In this document: piece after piece, positions 1 to 8,211 of the stretch | Position numbering within the stretch: position 1 is the first letter of the stretch | Layout of the letters: each line of letters opens with the position of its first letter | DNA from: Sporosarcina sp. D27 | GTDB lineage: Bacteria; Bacillota; Bacilli; Bacillales_A; Planococcaceae | Direction: 5' to 3' | Length of the DNA stretch: 64,000 nt | Assembly: GCF_000586555.1 (NCBI RefSeq) | Contig: NZ_AZUC01000046.1 | Location: 124,001-188,000, forward strand | Notes under the pieces: generated by a model | The model's input: the letters and a program-made list of their open reading frames with translations, nothing else | Told to the model about the DNA's origin: nothing | Database searches by the model: none | Translations under genes and position numbers: made by a program

Positions 1-2
1 AT

Positions 3-31
3 CGACTTCCTACTATTGGAGGTCGTTTTTT
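3..31 (+). terminator. Rho-independent terminator of an upstream gene outside the window
   Basis: CGACTTCC pairs with GGAGGTCG (one G-T wobble) across a short loop and is followed by a run of six T. It ends a + strand transcript that starts before position 1. Confidence 0.7.
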
Positions 32-122
32 GATTGTTCCCTCAAATTCCGCACAAGAACATCGTCAAAATAAGTCTTATTTTATTTCGTGAGAATAGGG
101 TAATACTCATGAAACACTATCG

Positions 123-151
123 TTTACAAATGAAATTTCTGAGCGTATACT
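123..151 (+). promoter_or_regulatory. Sigma-A promoter of the marR-MFS operon
   Basis: TTTACA (123-128) and TATACT (146-151) are separated by 17 bases, a good vegetative promoter. The predicted start of transcription falls inside the palindrome at 151-183, so repressor binding there would block initiation. Confidence 0.75.
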
Positions 152-183
152 AATATAGTTAGATAGGGTAACTAACTATATTA
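151..183. promoter_or_regulatory. Palindromic operator, probably for the adjacent MarR protein
   Basis: TAATATAGTTAG (151-162) is repeated as a perfect inverted copy at 172-183 with a 9-base centre. It overlaps the -10 box and lies just upstream of the MarR gene. MarR repressors classically bind such AT-rich dyads to control themselves; that this protein binds here is inferred from position. Confidence 0.75.
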
Positions 184-204
184 ACCTTGAAGTGAGGCGA
201 GGCA

Positions 205-624
205 ATGCATTTGGAACATCAATTTTTCAGAAGTTATGTCAAACTGTATCGTCCTTTGGTGAACCAACTCAATAAAATGCTGTTGCATTATGACTTGTAC
301 AACGCACAATGGACCATTCTCAGTTTACTGTCGAGAGAAGGGGAAATGACTTCTGCAGAAATTGCGGAAGAACAGATGATTGAAAAGCCGTCTGTTACAA
401 AAGTAGTAAAGCGACTTCATGAAATTGGTTATCTGGATGTAACTCCAGGGCAAGATAAGCGTGAAAAGTTGTTAAAGCTCTCGAGTGAAGGTGAGCGGAT
501 TACACGGGAGATTCAATCGGAACTGCTTCCGTTTTACGAACATATTTTAGCAGGTATTCCTGAAGAAGATATAAGGGCTGCTAAACAGCTGCTCGATCAG
601 GCGTACGAAAATCTTATCAACTAA
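205..624 (+). CDS. MarR family transcriptional regulator
   Basis: A 139-residue winged-helix repressor of the MarR family, at the usual length. The recognition helix region is around residues 48-70, and the wing carries the typical D-x-R signature (DKRE at 84-87) followed by a leucine-rich strand. It probably senses a small hydrophobic or phenolic compound and releases the operator at 151-183. The drug exporter starts 16 bases after its stop, so the two form an autoregulated operon. The ligand cannot be read from sequence. Confidence 0.92.
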   Translation: MHLEHQFFRSYVKLYRPLVNQLNKMLLHYDLYNAQWTILSLLSREGEMTSAEIAEEQMIEKPSVTKVVKRLHEIGYLDVTPGQDKREKLLKLSSEGERITREIQSELLPFYEHILAGIPEEDIRAAKQLLDQAYENLIN

Positions 625-640
625 TAGAGAGGGTCATTAT

Positions 641-1825
641 ATGGAAGACAAGCAAAACTTATGGACAAAAGACTTTATTTTCATCTCAATCATTAACTTC
701 TTTATAATGATTGTTATGTATATGCTTATCGTAACAATTGCACCATTTGCAGTTGACGAATATGGAGCATCCGCTAGTATGGCAGGACTAGTTTCCGGGA
801 TTTTCATCATCGGAACATTATCGGCCCGGCTTGCAACAGGTCGTGTTATTGAAAGCATAGGTAGCCGTCGCATCTTACTGATTGGTATGATTATATCAGT
901 CATAGCCATTGCACTATATTTTACTGCACACTCGTTACCGATTCTTTTACTCGTACGTTTCATCCACGGAATTGGGCTCGGCATCGCCTCTACCGCAACC
1001 GGGACAATGGTAGCGCAAATTATACCGCCGTCACGTCGAGGTGAGGGTATTGGATACTTTAGTTTGAGTACCGTACTTGCGACAGCAATCGGACCATTCT
1101 TCGGTATTTACTTAAGTCAACATGCCGACTTTACATGGATTTTCGCGTTCAGTTTAGTACTTAGTATTATTGGTCTCGGAATGTTTTTCTTTGTCGATAA
1201 ACGTCCAGAAGAAGCACCACAAGAGATAAGCGAACCAAAGAATGCACCAAAAGGACTTGCAAATTACATCGAAAAATCTGCGATACCGATTGCAGTAATT
1301 ACATTGTTAGCAGGAATCGCATATTCTGGTGTTTTGTCGTTCTTGTCATTTTACGCAAAAGAAGCAAACCTTGTCGATACCGCAAGCTTCTTCTTCCTAG
1401 TGTATGCCATCGCAATCTTGGTTTCCCGTCCGTTCTCCGGAAAATTGCTTGACCGTAAAGGCGGGACATTTGTTGTAGTTCCTGCATTGATTTTGTTTGC
1501 AGGCGGTTTATTACTACTGAGTCAAACACATACTGGAATCATCCTGCTAATTGCAGGTGCTATCATTGGGTTAGGATTCGGGAACTTCCAATCATGTGCT
1601 CAGGCGATTGCACTTATAGGTGTTCCTATTAAACGAATCGGAATTGCAACGTCTACTTTCTATATCTTCCTAGACTTTGGTTTCGGATTGGGTCCTTACT
1701 TCTTAGGTGGTGTAGCCACTGCATTTGGCTACCGCGATTTATATATGATCCTTTCAGGATTAATCGTCGTTGCGCTTATCCTATACTTGTTGATTGGCCG
1801 TAAAAAGCGACCTGTCATTCAATAA
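641..1825 (+). CDS. MFS transporter, probable drug efflux
   Basis: A 394-residue major facilitator with about 12 hydrophobic segments. A typical motif-A region sits in the loop after TM2 (GRVIESIGSRR) and RPFSGKLLDRKG follows the second-half TM8. The central cytoplasmic loop is charged (around residues 190-210). It resembles the YwoG/YttB-like group of Bacillus exporters, although the substrate is unknown. Its place behind a MarR repressor with an operator argues for inducible efflux of a toxic compound. A ribosome binding site (GAGAGGG) lies at normal spacing before the ATG. Confidence 0.88.
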   Translation: MEDKQNLWTKDFIFISIINFFIMIVMYMLIVTIAPFAVDEYGASASMAGLVSGIFIIGTLSARLATGRVIESIGSRRILLIGMIISVIAIALYFTAHSLPILLLVRFIHGIGLGIASTATGTMVAQIIPPSRRGEGIGYFSLSTVLATAIGPFFGIYLSQHADFTWIFAFSLVLSIIGLGMFFFVDKRPEEAPQEISEPKNAPKGLANYIEKSAIPIAVITLLAGIAYSGVLSFLSFYAKEANLVDTASFFFLVYAIAILVSRPFSGKLLDRKGGTFVVVPALILFAGGLLLLSQTHTGIILLIAGAIIGLGFGNFQSCAQAIALIGVPIKRIGIATSTFYIFLDFGFGLGPYFLGGVATAFGYRDLYMILSGLIVVALILYLLIGRKKRPVIQ

Positions 1826-1829
1826 CTTT

Positions 1830-1867
1830 AAAAAACGGTTCTCCAATAGATGGGGAACCGTTTTTTT
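1830..1867. terminator. Bidirectional terminator between MFS and DUF2500 genes
   Basis: AAAAAACGGTTC and its complement GAACCGTTTTTTT form a stem of 12 or more pairs over a short loop, with A and T runs at both ends. It can stop the + strand MFS transcript and the - strand DUF2500 transcript, whose stop codon lies inside it. Confidence 0.85.
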
Positions 1868-2228
1868 AAGAATGTACACGTTCAAATCCAAGAAAACGAG
1901 TACCTTGAAAAGTTAATTTTCCAATATCACCTTCGGCTAACATGCCATACTGATTACCTCTCATTTGAAACTCCTGTCGGTCGCCACTTTCATATTCAAA
2001 CGTCACATAGTAGTAAGTACTCGCTCCTGTGTCACCAGTTCCACCGGACGTTTTCGTTCGTTTCGTTTTCACATGTGCAGCAACAGTGAGTTGAGGGGAA
2101 TTGTTGTTTTTCCCCCATTCCGCTGCTCCTTTTATGAAGGTAAAAAGAATTATTCCTACTATAATACAGAAGAAAATTGCGAAGAAAATAGGAACTCCGC
2201 CAAAAAACGAATCGTTAAAAGGATCCAT
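1866..2228 (-). CDS. DUF2500 family membrane protein
   Basis: A protein of about 120 residues: a short N-terminal stretch, one transmembrane segment (about residues 12-33), then a soluble beta-rich domain with the Y-V-T-F-E and G-D-x-G-x-L-x-x-Q-G-T-x-F-x-x-F-E pattern of DUF2500. The start was set at ATG 2228 because the GGAAGGTGG ribosome binding site is 7 bases from it; a TTG two codons upstream sits too close. The function of the family is not known. The gene is divergent from the amino-acid importer and shares a cre-like site with it. Confidence 0.75.
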   Translation of the reverse strand: MDPFNDSFFGGVPIFFAIFFCIIVGIILFTFIKGAAEWGKNNNSPQLTVAAHVKTKRTKTSGGTGDTGASTYYYVTFEYESGDRQEFQMRGNQYGMLAEGDIGKLTFQGTRFLGFERVHS

Positions 2229-2272
2229 AGTCAAACCACCTTCCTGTTTTTTCTAGTATATACGAATTTCAG

Positions 2273-2286
2273 TGGAAACGGTTTCA
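2273..2286. promoter_or_regulatory. cre-like catabolite control (CcpA) site candidate
   Basis: TGGAAACGGTTTCA matches the cre consensus TGWAANCGNTNWCA at all but one position and is nearly palindromic. It lies between two divergent genes, 33 bases upstream of the likely -35 box of the importer operon. Confidence 0.45.
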
Positions 2287-2318
2287 AAAAAAGAATCAGT
2301 TTTTTCATAGCTAATGCT

Positions 2319-2346
2319 TTGCATTCTTTGAATTGTGTGCTATTCT
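2319..2346 (+). promoter_or_regulatory. Probable promoter of the amino-acid ABC operon
   Basis: TTGCAT (2319-2324) and TATTCT (2341-2346) with a 16-base spacer lie about 45 bases before the start codon of the binding protein. Confidence 0.45.
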
Positions 2347-2391
2347 ATTATTACTTTAACAGACTAAAGCGATGAAGTGGAGGAAAACAAT

Positions 2392-3174
2392 ATGAAAATG
2401 AAAAAAATGAAGGTTGTGTTAGCCGGATTTGGTATCATTGCACTTTTAGCTGGATGCGGGAATTCTAAAGAAGCAACAAACGGTGAAAAAGAATTAGTCA
2501 TCGGGGTTGATGATAAATTCGCACCAATGGGATTTCGAGATGAAGCGAATGAGCTTACTGGTTTTGACATCGACTATGCGAAAGCTGCAGCTGAACACAT
2601 GGGCATGAAAGCGAAGTTTCAGCCAATCGACTGGAAGGCGAAAGAAACAGAATTGGTTAGTGGACGCATCGACCTTATCTGGAACGGGTATACGATTACA
2701 GACGATCGTAAGAAGAAAGTGCTCTTTACAAAACCATATTTAAGCAACGCTCAGGTAGTTGCAGTGCTTAAAGATTCAAACATTCAATCACTTAGTGATC
2801 TCGAAGGTAAAACAGTTGGTCTTCAAGCGTTGTCTTCAGCAGCTGATGCATTAGAAGCAAATCCAATCGCAGATAAAGTTAAGAACAAGACGGAATTCGC
2901 GGATAACGTTTTAGCACTTTCTGATTTGAAGAGTAAACGAGTAGAAGCAGTCATTATCGATGAGGTCGTAATCGACTACTACATGTCCAAAGAAGAAGGT
3001 AAATTTAAAGTACTCGACGAAACGCTTGCTCCTGAAGAATACGGTGTCGGAGTGAAAAAGGGTAACGAGGATTTATTGAAAAAACTGCAAGATGCATTAG
3101 ATACGATGAATGAAGATGGAACAGCTGCACAAATTTCCGAAACGTGGTTTGGTGAAAACAAAGTACTAAAGTAA
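2392..3174 (+). CDS. Amino-acid ABC transporter substrate-binding lipoprotein
   Basis: A 260-residue family-3 solute binding protein. A lipoprotein signal peptide ends in the lipobox LLAGC (acylated Cys at residue 22). The mature part has the classic opening (VIGVDDKFAPMGF), then GFDIDYAKAAAE and later DLEGKTVGLQALSSA. It binds a polar amino acid, possibly cystine or glutamine, outside the membrane. The ATG at 2392 was chosen because GGAGG lies 8 bases before it; an in-frame GTG at 2377 overlaps that site. It is the first gene of a complete three-gene importer. Confidence 0.92.
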   Translation: MKMKKMKVVLAGFGIIALLAGCGNSKEATNGEKELVIGVDDKFAPMGFRDEANELTGFDIDYAKAAAEHMGMKAKFQPIDWKAKETELVSGRIDLIWNGYTITDDRKKKVLFTKPYLSNAQVVAVLKDSNIQSLSDLEGKTVGLQALSSAADALEANPIADKVKNKTEFADNVLALSDLKSKRVEAVIIDEVVIDYYMSKEEGKFKVLDETLAPEEYGVGVKKGNEDLLKKLQDALDTMNEDGTAAQISETWFGENKVLK

Positions 3175-3207
3175 GTCACGGTTTCTAGTTAGGTTGGAGG
3201 GGTTACA

Positions 3208-3867
3208 ATGTCACCAGATTATTTGTTATCGATTTTAAAGCCAATGCTCGAAGGGGCACGGGCAACGATTCTATTGTTTGTAATCGCAATCGTTGCTTCG
3301 ATCCCACTCGGATTCTTACTAACACTCGCGGTTAACAGCAAGTTTAAACCGTTGTCGTGGTTAGCGAACACGTATATCTATCTCATGCGAGGAACGCCGC
3401 TCTTGTTGCAATTATTGTTCTTCGTGTTCGGGTTGCCACTTATCCCGGTCATCGGGGAATACTTAGTTATGGATCGCTTCGCTGCGGCTGCGCTCGCTTT
3501 CGTACTGAATTATGCAGCATATTTCGCAGAAATCTTCCGTGGTGGTCTACTATCTATTGATAAAGGACAGTATGAAGCAGCACAAGTACTCGGGTTGAAC
3601 AAGTGGCAGACGACGACACGGATTGTCATTCCTCAAATGATTCGCATTGCGCTTCCAGCTCTTGCGAATGAATCGGTGACACTCGTGAAAGATACGGCGT
3701 TGTTGTATGCTGTTGCTGTTCCGGAACTACTCCACTTTGCGCAGACGGCAGTCAACCGCGACTTTACGATTGTTCCATTTGTCATGGCAGGCGTGATCTA
3801 TCTACTAATTACAGCGGTTTTGACACTCGTGTTCAAGTGGTTGGAACGACGATTCCATTATGTATGA
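3208..3867 (+). CDS. Amino-acid ABC transporter permease
   Basis: A 219-residue HisM/GlnP-type permease with about five transmembrane segments. The EAA-type cytoplasmic loop (E-A-A-Q-V-L-G-L at about residues 124-131) docks the ATPase. The N-terminal segment MRGTPLLLQL is typical of polar amino-acid permeases. Only one permease gene is present, so it probably works as a homodimer. It is 33 bases after the binding protein and 15 bases before the ATPase. Confidence 0.92.
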   Translation: MSPDYLLSILKPMLEGARATILLFVIAIVASIPLGFLLTLAVNSKFKPLSWLANTYIYLMRGTPLLLQLLFFVFGLPLIPVIGEYLVMDRFAAAALAFVLNYAAYFAEIFRGGLLSIDKGQYEAAQVLGLNKWQTTTRIVIPQMIRIALPALANESVTLVKDTALLYAVAVPELLHFAQTAVNRDFTIVPFVMAGVIYLLITAVLTLVFKWLERRFHYV

Positions 3868-3882
3868 GGAAGGTGAAAAGCA

Positions 3883-4629
3883 ATGGCATTAATTGAAGTA
3901 GTCGATATGAAAAAATCATTTGGAGATATAGAGGTCTTGAAACAGATCACATTCCAGGTAGAGAAAAACGAGGTTGTAGCGGTCATTGGACCATCCGGCT
4001 CAGGGAAAAGTACGATGCTTAGAAGTCTAGCTCACCTTGAAGAGATTGAAGGGGGAACCATTCGAATCGACGGGGAAGCGCTCGTAAATGAAGGGGTCTA
4101 TGCGAGCACTCCTGAAATCAGAAAGATTGGTAGACGGATCGGTATGGTGTTTCAACACTTCAACTTGTTTCCACACTTAACTGTAAAACAGAACTTGGCG
4201 CTTGCTCCTAAACTTGTTAAGGGAGAGCCAAAAGAGAAACTTGCTGGACGGATTACAGAACTTCTAACTAAAGTCGGTCTTGCAGATAAAGTCGATGCGT
4301 ATCCTGCTAATTTGTCAGGTGGGCAAAAGCAACGTGTTGCAATTGCACGGGCGCTTATGATGGAACCTGAGATTCTTTTGTTCGATGAACCTACATCTGC
4401 ACTCGATCCAGAATTGACGGGGGAAGTGCTCGAAGTTATGAAAAAATTAGCGGAAGAGAATATGACGATGATTGTCGTGACACACGAAATGTCGTTTGCG
4501 AAAGATGTCGCAACGAAAGCATTATTCATGGCAGATGGGCAGATTGTCGAAGAAGGCGTGCCGACCGCGATGTTAACAAATCCGACACATGATCGAACAA
4601 AAGCATTCTTAGCACGCACTTTAGGCTGA
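3883..4629 (+). CDS. Amino-acid ABC transporter ATP-binding protein
   Basis: A 248-residue GlnQ-type ATPase with an intact set of motifs: Walker A GPSGSGKS (36-43), signature LSGGQ (144-148), Walker B with D-loop DEPTSALD (168-175) and switch His201. It powers uptake by the preceding permease and binding protein. Substrate specificity cannot be assigned; the cystine and glutamine branches are both possible. Confidence 0.93.
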   Translation: MALIEVVDMKKSFGDIEVLKQITFQVEKNEVVAVIGPSGSGKSTMLRSLAHLEEIEGGTIRIDGEALVNEGVYASTPEIRKIGRRIGMVFQHFNLFPHLTVKQNLALAPKLVKGEPKEKLAGRITELLTKVGLADKVDAYPANLSGGQKQRVAIARALMMEPEILLFDEPTSALDPELTGEVLEVMKKLAEENMTMIVVTHEMSFAKDVATKALFMADGQIVEEGVPTAMLTNPTHDRTKAFLARTLG

Positions 4630-4644
4630 AGTGAAGTGGCTCGG

Positions 4645-4672
4645 CCTTTCCACGTATGGTAAACTGGAAAGG
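4645..4672. repeat. Short inverted repeat between the ABC operon and ctaM
   Basis: CCTTTCCA and TGGAAAGG are perfect 8-base arms around a 12-base centre. No T run follows, so it is not a standard terminator. It could be a protein site or an RNA hairpin before ctaM. Confidence 0.35.
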
Positions 4673-4704
4673 TACGACAATTTACTAGCAATGGAGTGGT
4701 AACG

Positions 4705-5259
4705 TTGAAAAACGCGTCTTCTACAATTGAAACGCCTATAAAAAAGCGGAATTATAAGCCGTTCATCATCATTGTATCGGTCATTCTAATCGGTGCAATT
4801 GGGATTCTTTCAGGAATACCTGGAGTTGAAAATTTTGACGCATTTGATATTACAATTCTTCCGATGCTCAATGCGATCTTCAATACCTTTACATTCCTGT
4901 TTCTAGTAGGGGCTTTGATCGCCATTAAAAAACGCAATATCACGGTACATAAGCGATTCATATACGCAGCATTCGTGACGACATTCTTCTTCCTGATCAC
5001 CTATGTAATGTATCACTTCTTGGCGGAATCGACACCATTCGGCGGCAGCGGATTCATGAAAGGATTCTACTTTTTCATTCTAATTACTCACATCCTATTA
5101 GCAGCAGCAATCGTACCACTTGCTTTAACGAGCGTAGCACGTGCATGGAACGGAGAAATCGAACGTCACCGAAAAATCGTCCGTTTCACAATGCCCATCT
5201 GGCTCTACGTCAGCTTCACCGGCGTACTAGTCTATCTCTTAATCTCTCCTTACTATTAA
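4705..5259 (+). CDS. ctaM: DUF420 protein CtaM (YozB), aa3 oxidase assembly factor
   Basis: A 184-residue integral membrane protein with about five hydrophobic segments and several membrane-proximal histidines (HKRF, MYHF, ITHI, ERHR), the pattern of DUF420/YozB. In Staphylococcus and Bacillus this family (CtaM) is needed to make functional aa3-type haem-copper oxidases. The start was set at TTG 4705, with GGAG 8 bases upstream; the GTG at 4696 overlaps that ribosome binding site. Here it is a single gene, away from oxidase genes. Confidence 0.75.
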   Translation: MKNASSTIETPIKKRNYKPFIIIVSVILIGAIGILSGIPGVENFDAFDITILPMLNAIFNTFTFLFLVGALIAIKKRNITVHKRFIYAAFVTTFFFLITYVMYHFLAESTPFGGSGFMKGFYFFILITHILLAAAIVPLALTSVARAWNGEIERHRKIVRFTMPIWLYVSFTGVLVYLLISPYY

Positions 5260-5295
5260 GTACTGTTGCAGATGAATATGCTATCGTTAACAATC

Positions 5296-5424
5296 TCCGT
5301 TGATTGAAACGGAAGACGGCGACTCCTGCGGAATCAGCGAAGAACGAAGACCCCGCAGTGAGCGAAGTGATCGAGGAGGCTGAGTTCGAGCCCGCGGAAA
5401 GCGTCCGTCTGAAGTGGAAGTCAA
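5296..5424. repeat. Structured intergenic repeat of the type dispersed in Bacillaceae genomes
   Basis: The element starts GTTGATT and ends AGTCAAC, near-inverted ends. Inside, AGACGG pairs with CCGTCT, and the blocks GACTCCTGCGG, ACCCCGCAG, GAGGAGGCT and GCCCGCGGAAAGCG can form a multi-branched fold. It is much more GC-rich than its flanks. I recognise this block pattern as an intergenic repeat common in Bacillaceae and relatives. It is non-coding; its role is unknown. Confidence 0.7.
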
Positions 5425-5449
5425 CACTGTCTTCAATTTATACTAATTG

Positions 5450-5495
5450 AAAAAGCACAGACACCCCGTCAAAAATGGGATGTCTGTGCTTTTTT
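5450..5495. terminator. Bidirectional terminator
   Basis: AAAAAGCACAGACA and its complement TGTCTGTGCTTTTTT form a long stem with CCC/GGG continuing it. It lies directly downstream of the - strand small gene at 5499-5675 and also downstream of the + strand ctaM and repeat. Confidence 0.85.
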
Positions 5496-5498
5496 GTC

Positions 5499-5675
5499 TT
5501 ACAACTCCTGATACGGCTTCATAAACCGTCCGCTATCTTTTACTTCCGCGTGATACAACGCCTTCAACGCAAAAGCCCGCTCCAATTCGTGTTCCTTCAT
5601 AATCTGAGTCAACCGTGTAGATAGCTCAGGCTCCTTTTTCACAAGCTGCGCCATCTTTTGCTGATTATATTGCAT
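5499..5675 (-). CDS. Small hypothetical protein (58 residues)
   Basis: A short, charged, helical soluble protein with an F-A-L-K-A-L-Y-H-A-E-V-K-D-S-G-R core. The longer open frame upstream is unlikely to be translated: a -10-like TATACT lies close before it, and GGAGG sits 11 bases before the ATG at 5675, which I take as the start. It ends at a strong terminator. I do not recognise the family; its size and charge resemble small stress-associated Bacillus proteins. Confidence 0.55.
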   Translation of the reverse strand: MQYNQQKMAQLVKKEPELSTRLTQIMKEHELERAFALKALYHAEVKDSGRFMKPYQEL

Positions 5676-5751
5676 ATTCCATTCCGCCTCCGTTCTTTCC
5701 ATGCCATTGCTACAGTATAGCACGCATCGCACCGTTTTTCGATGTCCACAC

Positions 5752-5785
5752 AAAAACCCCCTTTTCAGAAAATCGAAAAGGGGGG
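5752..5785 (-). terminator. Terminator of the sigma-B stress gene
   Basis: Read on the - strand, CCCCCTTTTC pairs with GAAAAGGGGG and is followed by five T. It lies just after the stop codon of the gene at 5800-6285. Confidence 0.85.
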
Positions 5786-5799
5786 AGAGAATCGCTTCC

Positions 5800-6285
5800 T
5801 TATAAAAGGGTACGGTTGTATTCATCTAGATCATGATCCGCTCTACGTGGATAATCCCCATCTACAAGAACGAGAATTTTACCCTCATCGAAATGATTAT
5901 TGTATTGGTATGCTTCTTCTTCAGGAATCCCCATACCGATGAGTGCACCAGCTAATCCACCAACACCCGCACCTGCAGCAGCACCCGTAATTCCTGCAAC
6001 AATTGGTCCTGCAGCGATAATAGGTCCGATACCAGGAATCGCAAGCGCACCGATACCCGCTAGTACACCTCCAAGCCCACCTAAGACACCACCCGTGGCC
6101 GCTCCTGTTGCCGCGCCATCCGTTGCGTGTGTTCCAGTTTCTTCAACTACAGTGTTAACGTGTTCGCGCTCTTTACTGATAACTGAAATTTCATCTGAAG
6201 AATAGCCTTGTCGTTTTAAGTCTTCAATTGCAAGAATCGCATCATTTTCACTTTCATAGTAGCCTACTACTTGTCGTTTTACCAT
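5800..6285 (-). CDS. General stress protein, YflT-type domain with glycine zipper
   Basis: A 161-residue protein. Residues 1-40 match the YflT/GsP17M-like start (VVGYYESENDAILAIEDLKRQGYSSDEISVISK). Residues 58-120 are a very glycine- and alanine-rich zipper that may insert in or associate with membranes, and an acidic tail ends in DHDLDEYNRTLL. GGAGG lies 9 bases before the ATG. The upstream sigma-B promoter fits its role as a general stress protein; its molecular activity is not known. Confidence 0.8.
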   Translation of the reverse strand: MVKRQVVGYYESENDAILAIEDLKRQGYSSDEISVISKEREHVNTVVEETGTHATDGAATGAATGGVLGGLGGVLAGIGALAIPGIGPIIAAGPIVAGITGAAAGAGVGGLAGALIGMGIPEEEAYQYNNHFDEGKILVLVDGDYPRRADHDLDEYNRTLL

Positions 6286-6336
6286 GTTGAACCGCCTCCT
6301 GGAATTTTAATACTAGATTTCGTTGCTAGTCTGAGA

Positions 6337-6361
6337 ATACCCGTGCCATTTTTTCTGAAAC
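6337..6361 (-). promoter_or_regulatory. Sigma-B promoter of the stress protein gene
   Basis: On the - strand GTTTCA is followed after 13 bases by GGGTAT, matching the sigma-B consensus GTTTAA-N12-14-GGGTAT at nearly every position. It sits about 50 bases upstream of the start codon. Confidence 0.8.
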
Positions 6362-6502
6362 CTTTTGGTCCTTCTCATAACAATTTCTTAACTACACATT
6401 TAGATGTAGTGATTTCCAATTTTATTTTTTACAGAATAATAGGTTTTAGTTCTGACGAGTAGGGAATAAATCTAAGAAAGATTTTTTAGGGGGAACTTAC
6501 AC

Positions 6503-8035
6503 ATGGATCAGACAGATGCGCATCAAAAGCGCAGAAAGTTAACGAAAACGCTTAAACCATCATGGGTCTTCGCGATTGCGCTAGGATCATCAGTTGGGTG
6601 GGGAGCCTTTATCCTTCCAGGTGATTGGATAGGTGAATCTGGACCACTAGGCGCCATGATCGGTTTGCTAATCGGAGCGCTAGTGATGATGGTCATCGCA
6701 TCAAGCTACGGGGTTATGATTAAGAAATTCCCAGTGTCCGGAGGCGGATTCACATATGCCTTTATCGCAGCGGGTAAAATTTGGGCATTTATATGCGGCT
6801 GGTTTTTATCACTTGGATACATATCAATCGTTGCATTAAACGCTTCCGCATTTTCACTACTTCTTAAGTTCTTAGCACCCGGTTTTATGAAGCAATTCTA
6901 TCTATATAGTGTTGCTGGCTGGGATGTCTATTTACCGGAAGTCATTATATCTTCACTAATCATCTTGTTGTTTGCTTTCGTTAATACAACAGGGACAAAC
7001 ATCTCAGGACGAATTCAGTTTTACTTTAGCATTCTATTAGTTGCTGGGGTTGTGGTGCTCGGTGCCTTTACATTTGGCATAACCGAAGCCCCAATTGAAA
7101 ATATGAAACCGCTTTTCAGCGGCAACCAGTCGATTCTGACATCGATTCTTGTCATATTGGCGATTGCGCCTTGGGCATATGTTGGATTCGACAATGTTCC
7201 TCAAGCGGCAGAAGAGTTTAATTTTTCACCACGAAAAGCGACGATGCTCATTGTAGCTTCATTATTTGCATCATTCCTTATTTATGCTGTAATGATTGGA
7301 CTTACGGCTTGGACATTCCCTACAGGTTCATCAATAGGTGATGGTAGCCTTTGGTTGACAGGTGAAGTTGTGAATTCCGCACTCGGATTTGGTGGACTCA
7401 TAGTTATGGCAGTTGCCATCATGATGGGAATCTTTACTGGTTTAAACGGATTCTATATGTCATCTAGTCGACTTCTTTTCTCCATGGCTCGGGCGCGAGC
7501 ATTACCTGACATGTTTAGAACGATTTCGAAGAAGAACCAGACGCCTATTTGGGGCATTTGGTTTGTAACGCTCATTACTCTTCCAACTCCTTGGTTCGGG
7601 CGCCAAGCGCTTACTTGGATTGTGGACATGTCTTCTACAGGAGTATCTGTAGCGTACTTATTTACGTGCATCGCGGCATATAAAGTACTTGCTTGGGGAG
7701 CTGAAGAAGCCAATCGTGAAATCGCTCCTATTAAAAAAGGACTCGCGTTATTCGGAATTGTAGCTAGTATCGCGTTCTTACTATTATTGCTCATTCCATT
7801 TTCTCCAGCTGCACTGACAACCCCATCTTATATTTTACTAGTCTGTTGGGCAGTACTTGGAGGTATTTTCTATAGTGTCATCCAAAAGCGCTATAATAGT
7901 CTAACTCAGGAAGAAACGGAATATTATATGCTCGGGAAGACGATAGAATCTGAAATAGATACCACTGTTGAAGTGAAAACGGAACGACCAAAGTCTAAAA
8001 GTACGGATACAACGGGAACAGGTCTACCTACGTAA
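6503..8035 (+). CDS. APC superfamily amino-acid permease
   Basis: A 510-residue transporter with about 12 membrane segments. TM1 carries the broken-helix motif with glycines (ALGSSVGWGAFILPG) typical of APC transporters, and TM6 has the conserved WAYVGFDNVPQAAEE region. The last 50 residues are a charged cytoplasmic tail rich in Thr, Ser and Lys. It probably imports an amino acid or amine by proton or sodium coupling. It is a single gene with AGGGGG at the ribosome binding site and its own terminator. Confidence 0.88.
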   Translation: MDQTDAHQKRRKLTKTLKPSWVFAIALGSSVGWGAFILPGDWIGESGPLGAMIGLLIGALVMMVIASSYGVMIKKFPVSGGGFTYAFIAAGKIWAFICGWFLSLGYISIVALNASAFSLLLKFLAPGFMKQFYLYSVAGWDVYLPEVIISSLIILLFAFVNTTGTNISGRIQFYFSILLVAGVVVLGAFTFGITEAPIENMKPLFSGNQSILTSILVILAIAPWAYVGFDNVPQAAEEFNFSPRKATMLIVASLFASFLIYAVMIGLTAWTFPTGSSIGDGSLWLTGEVVNSALGFGGLIVMAVAIMMGIFTGLNGFYMSSSRLLFSMARARALPDMFRTISKKNQTPIWGIWFVTLITLPTPWFGRQALTWIVDMSSTGVSVAYLFTCIAAYKVLAWGAEEANREIAPIKKGLALFGIVASIAFLLLLLIPFSPAALTTPSYILLVCWAVLGGIFYSVIQKRYNSLTQEETEYYMLGKTIESEIDTTVEVKTERPKSKSTDTTGTGLPT

Positions 8036-8057
8036 TTCGATATATAAGTGTTGAATG

Positions 8058-8097
8058 ACAGCATGCCCCTAAAAGTACCATGGGGCATGCTGTTATT
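8058..8097 (+). terminator. Terminator of the APC permease gene
   Basis: ACAGCATGCCCC and GGGGCATGCTGT form a perfect 12-pair stem over a 12-base loop, followed by TATTTT. Confidence 0.85.
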
Positions 8098-8211
8098 TTC
8101 AGTTTATTATAGGCATTTCGTAGTCTGATGCTTGCCACAACTAGGAGTAATCGATTACAATTAGTTATAAATTGGGTGATTCGAAATGTGGAATAGGACG
8201 GAGGGTTTGAA

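Noticed and set aside
5900..6205. + strand proline-rich frame opposite the stress protein gene
   Set aside because: It is the shadow of the glycine/alanine-rich - strand gene, with no ribosome binding site.
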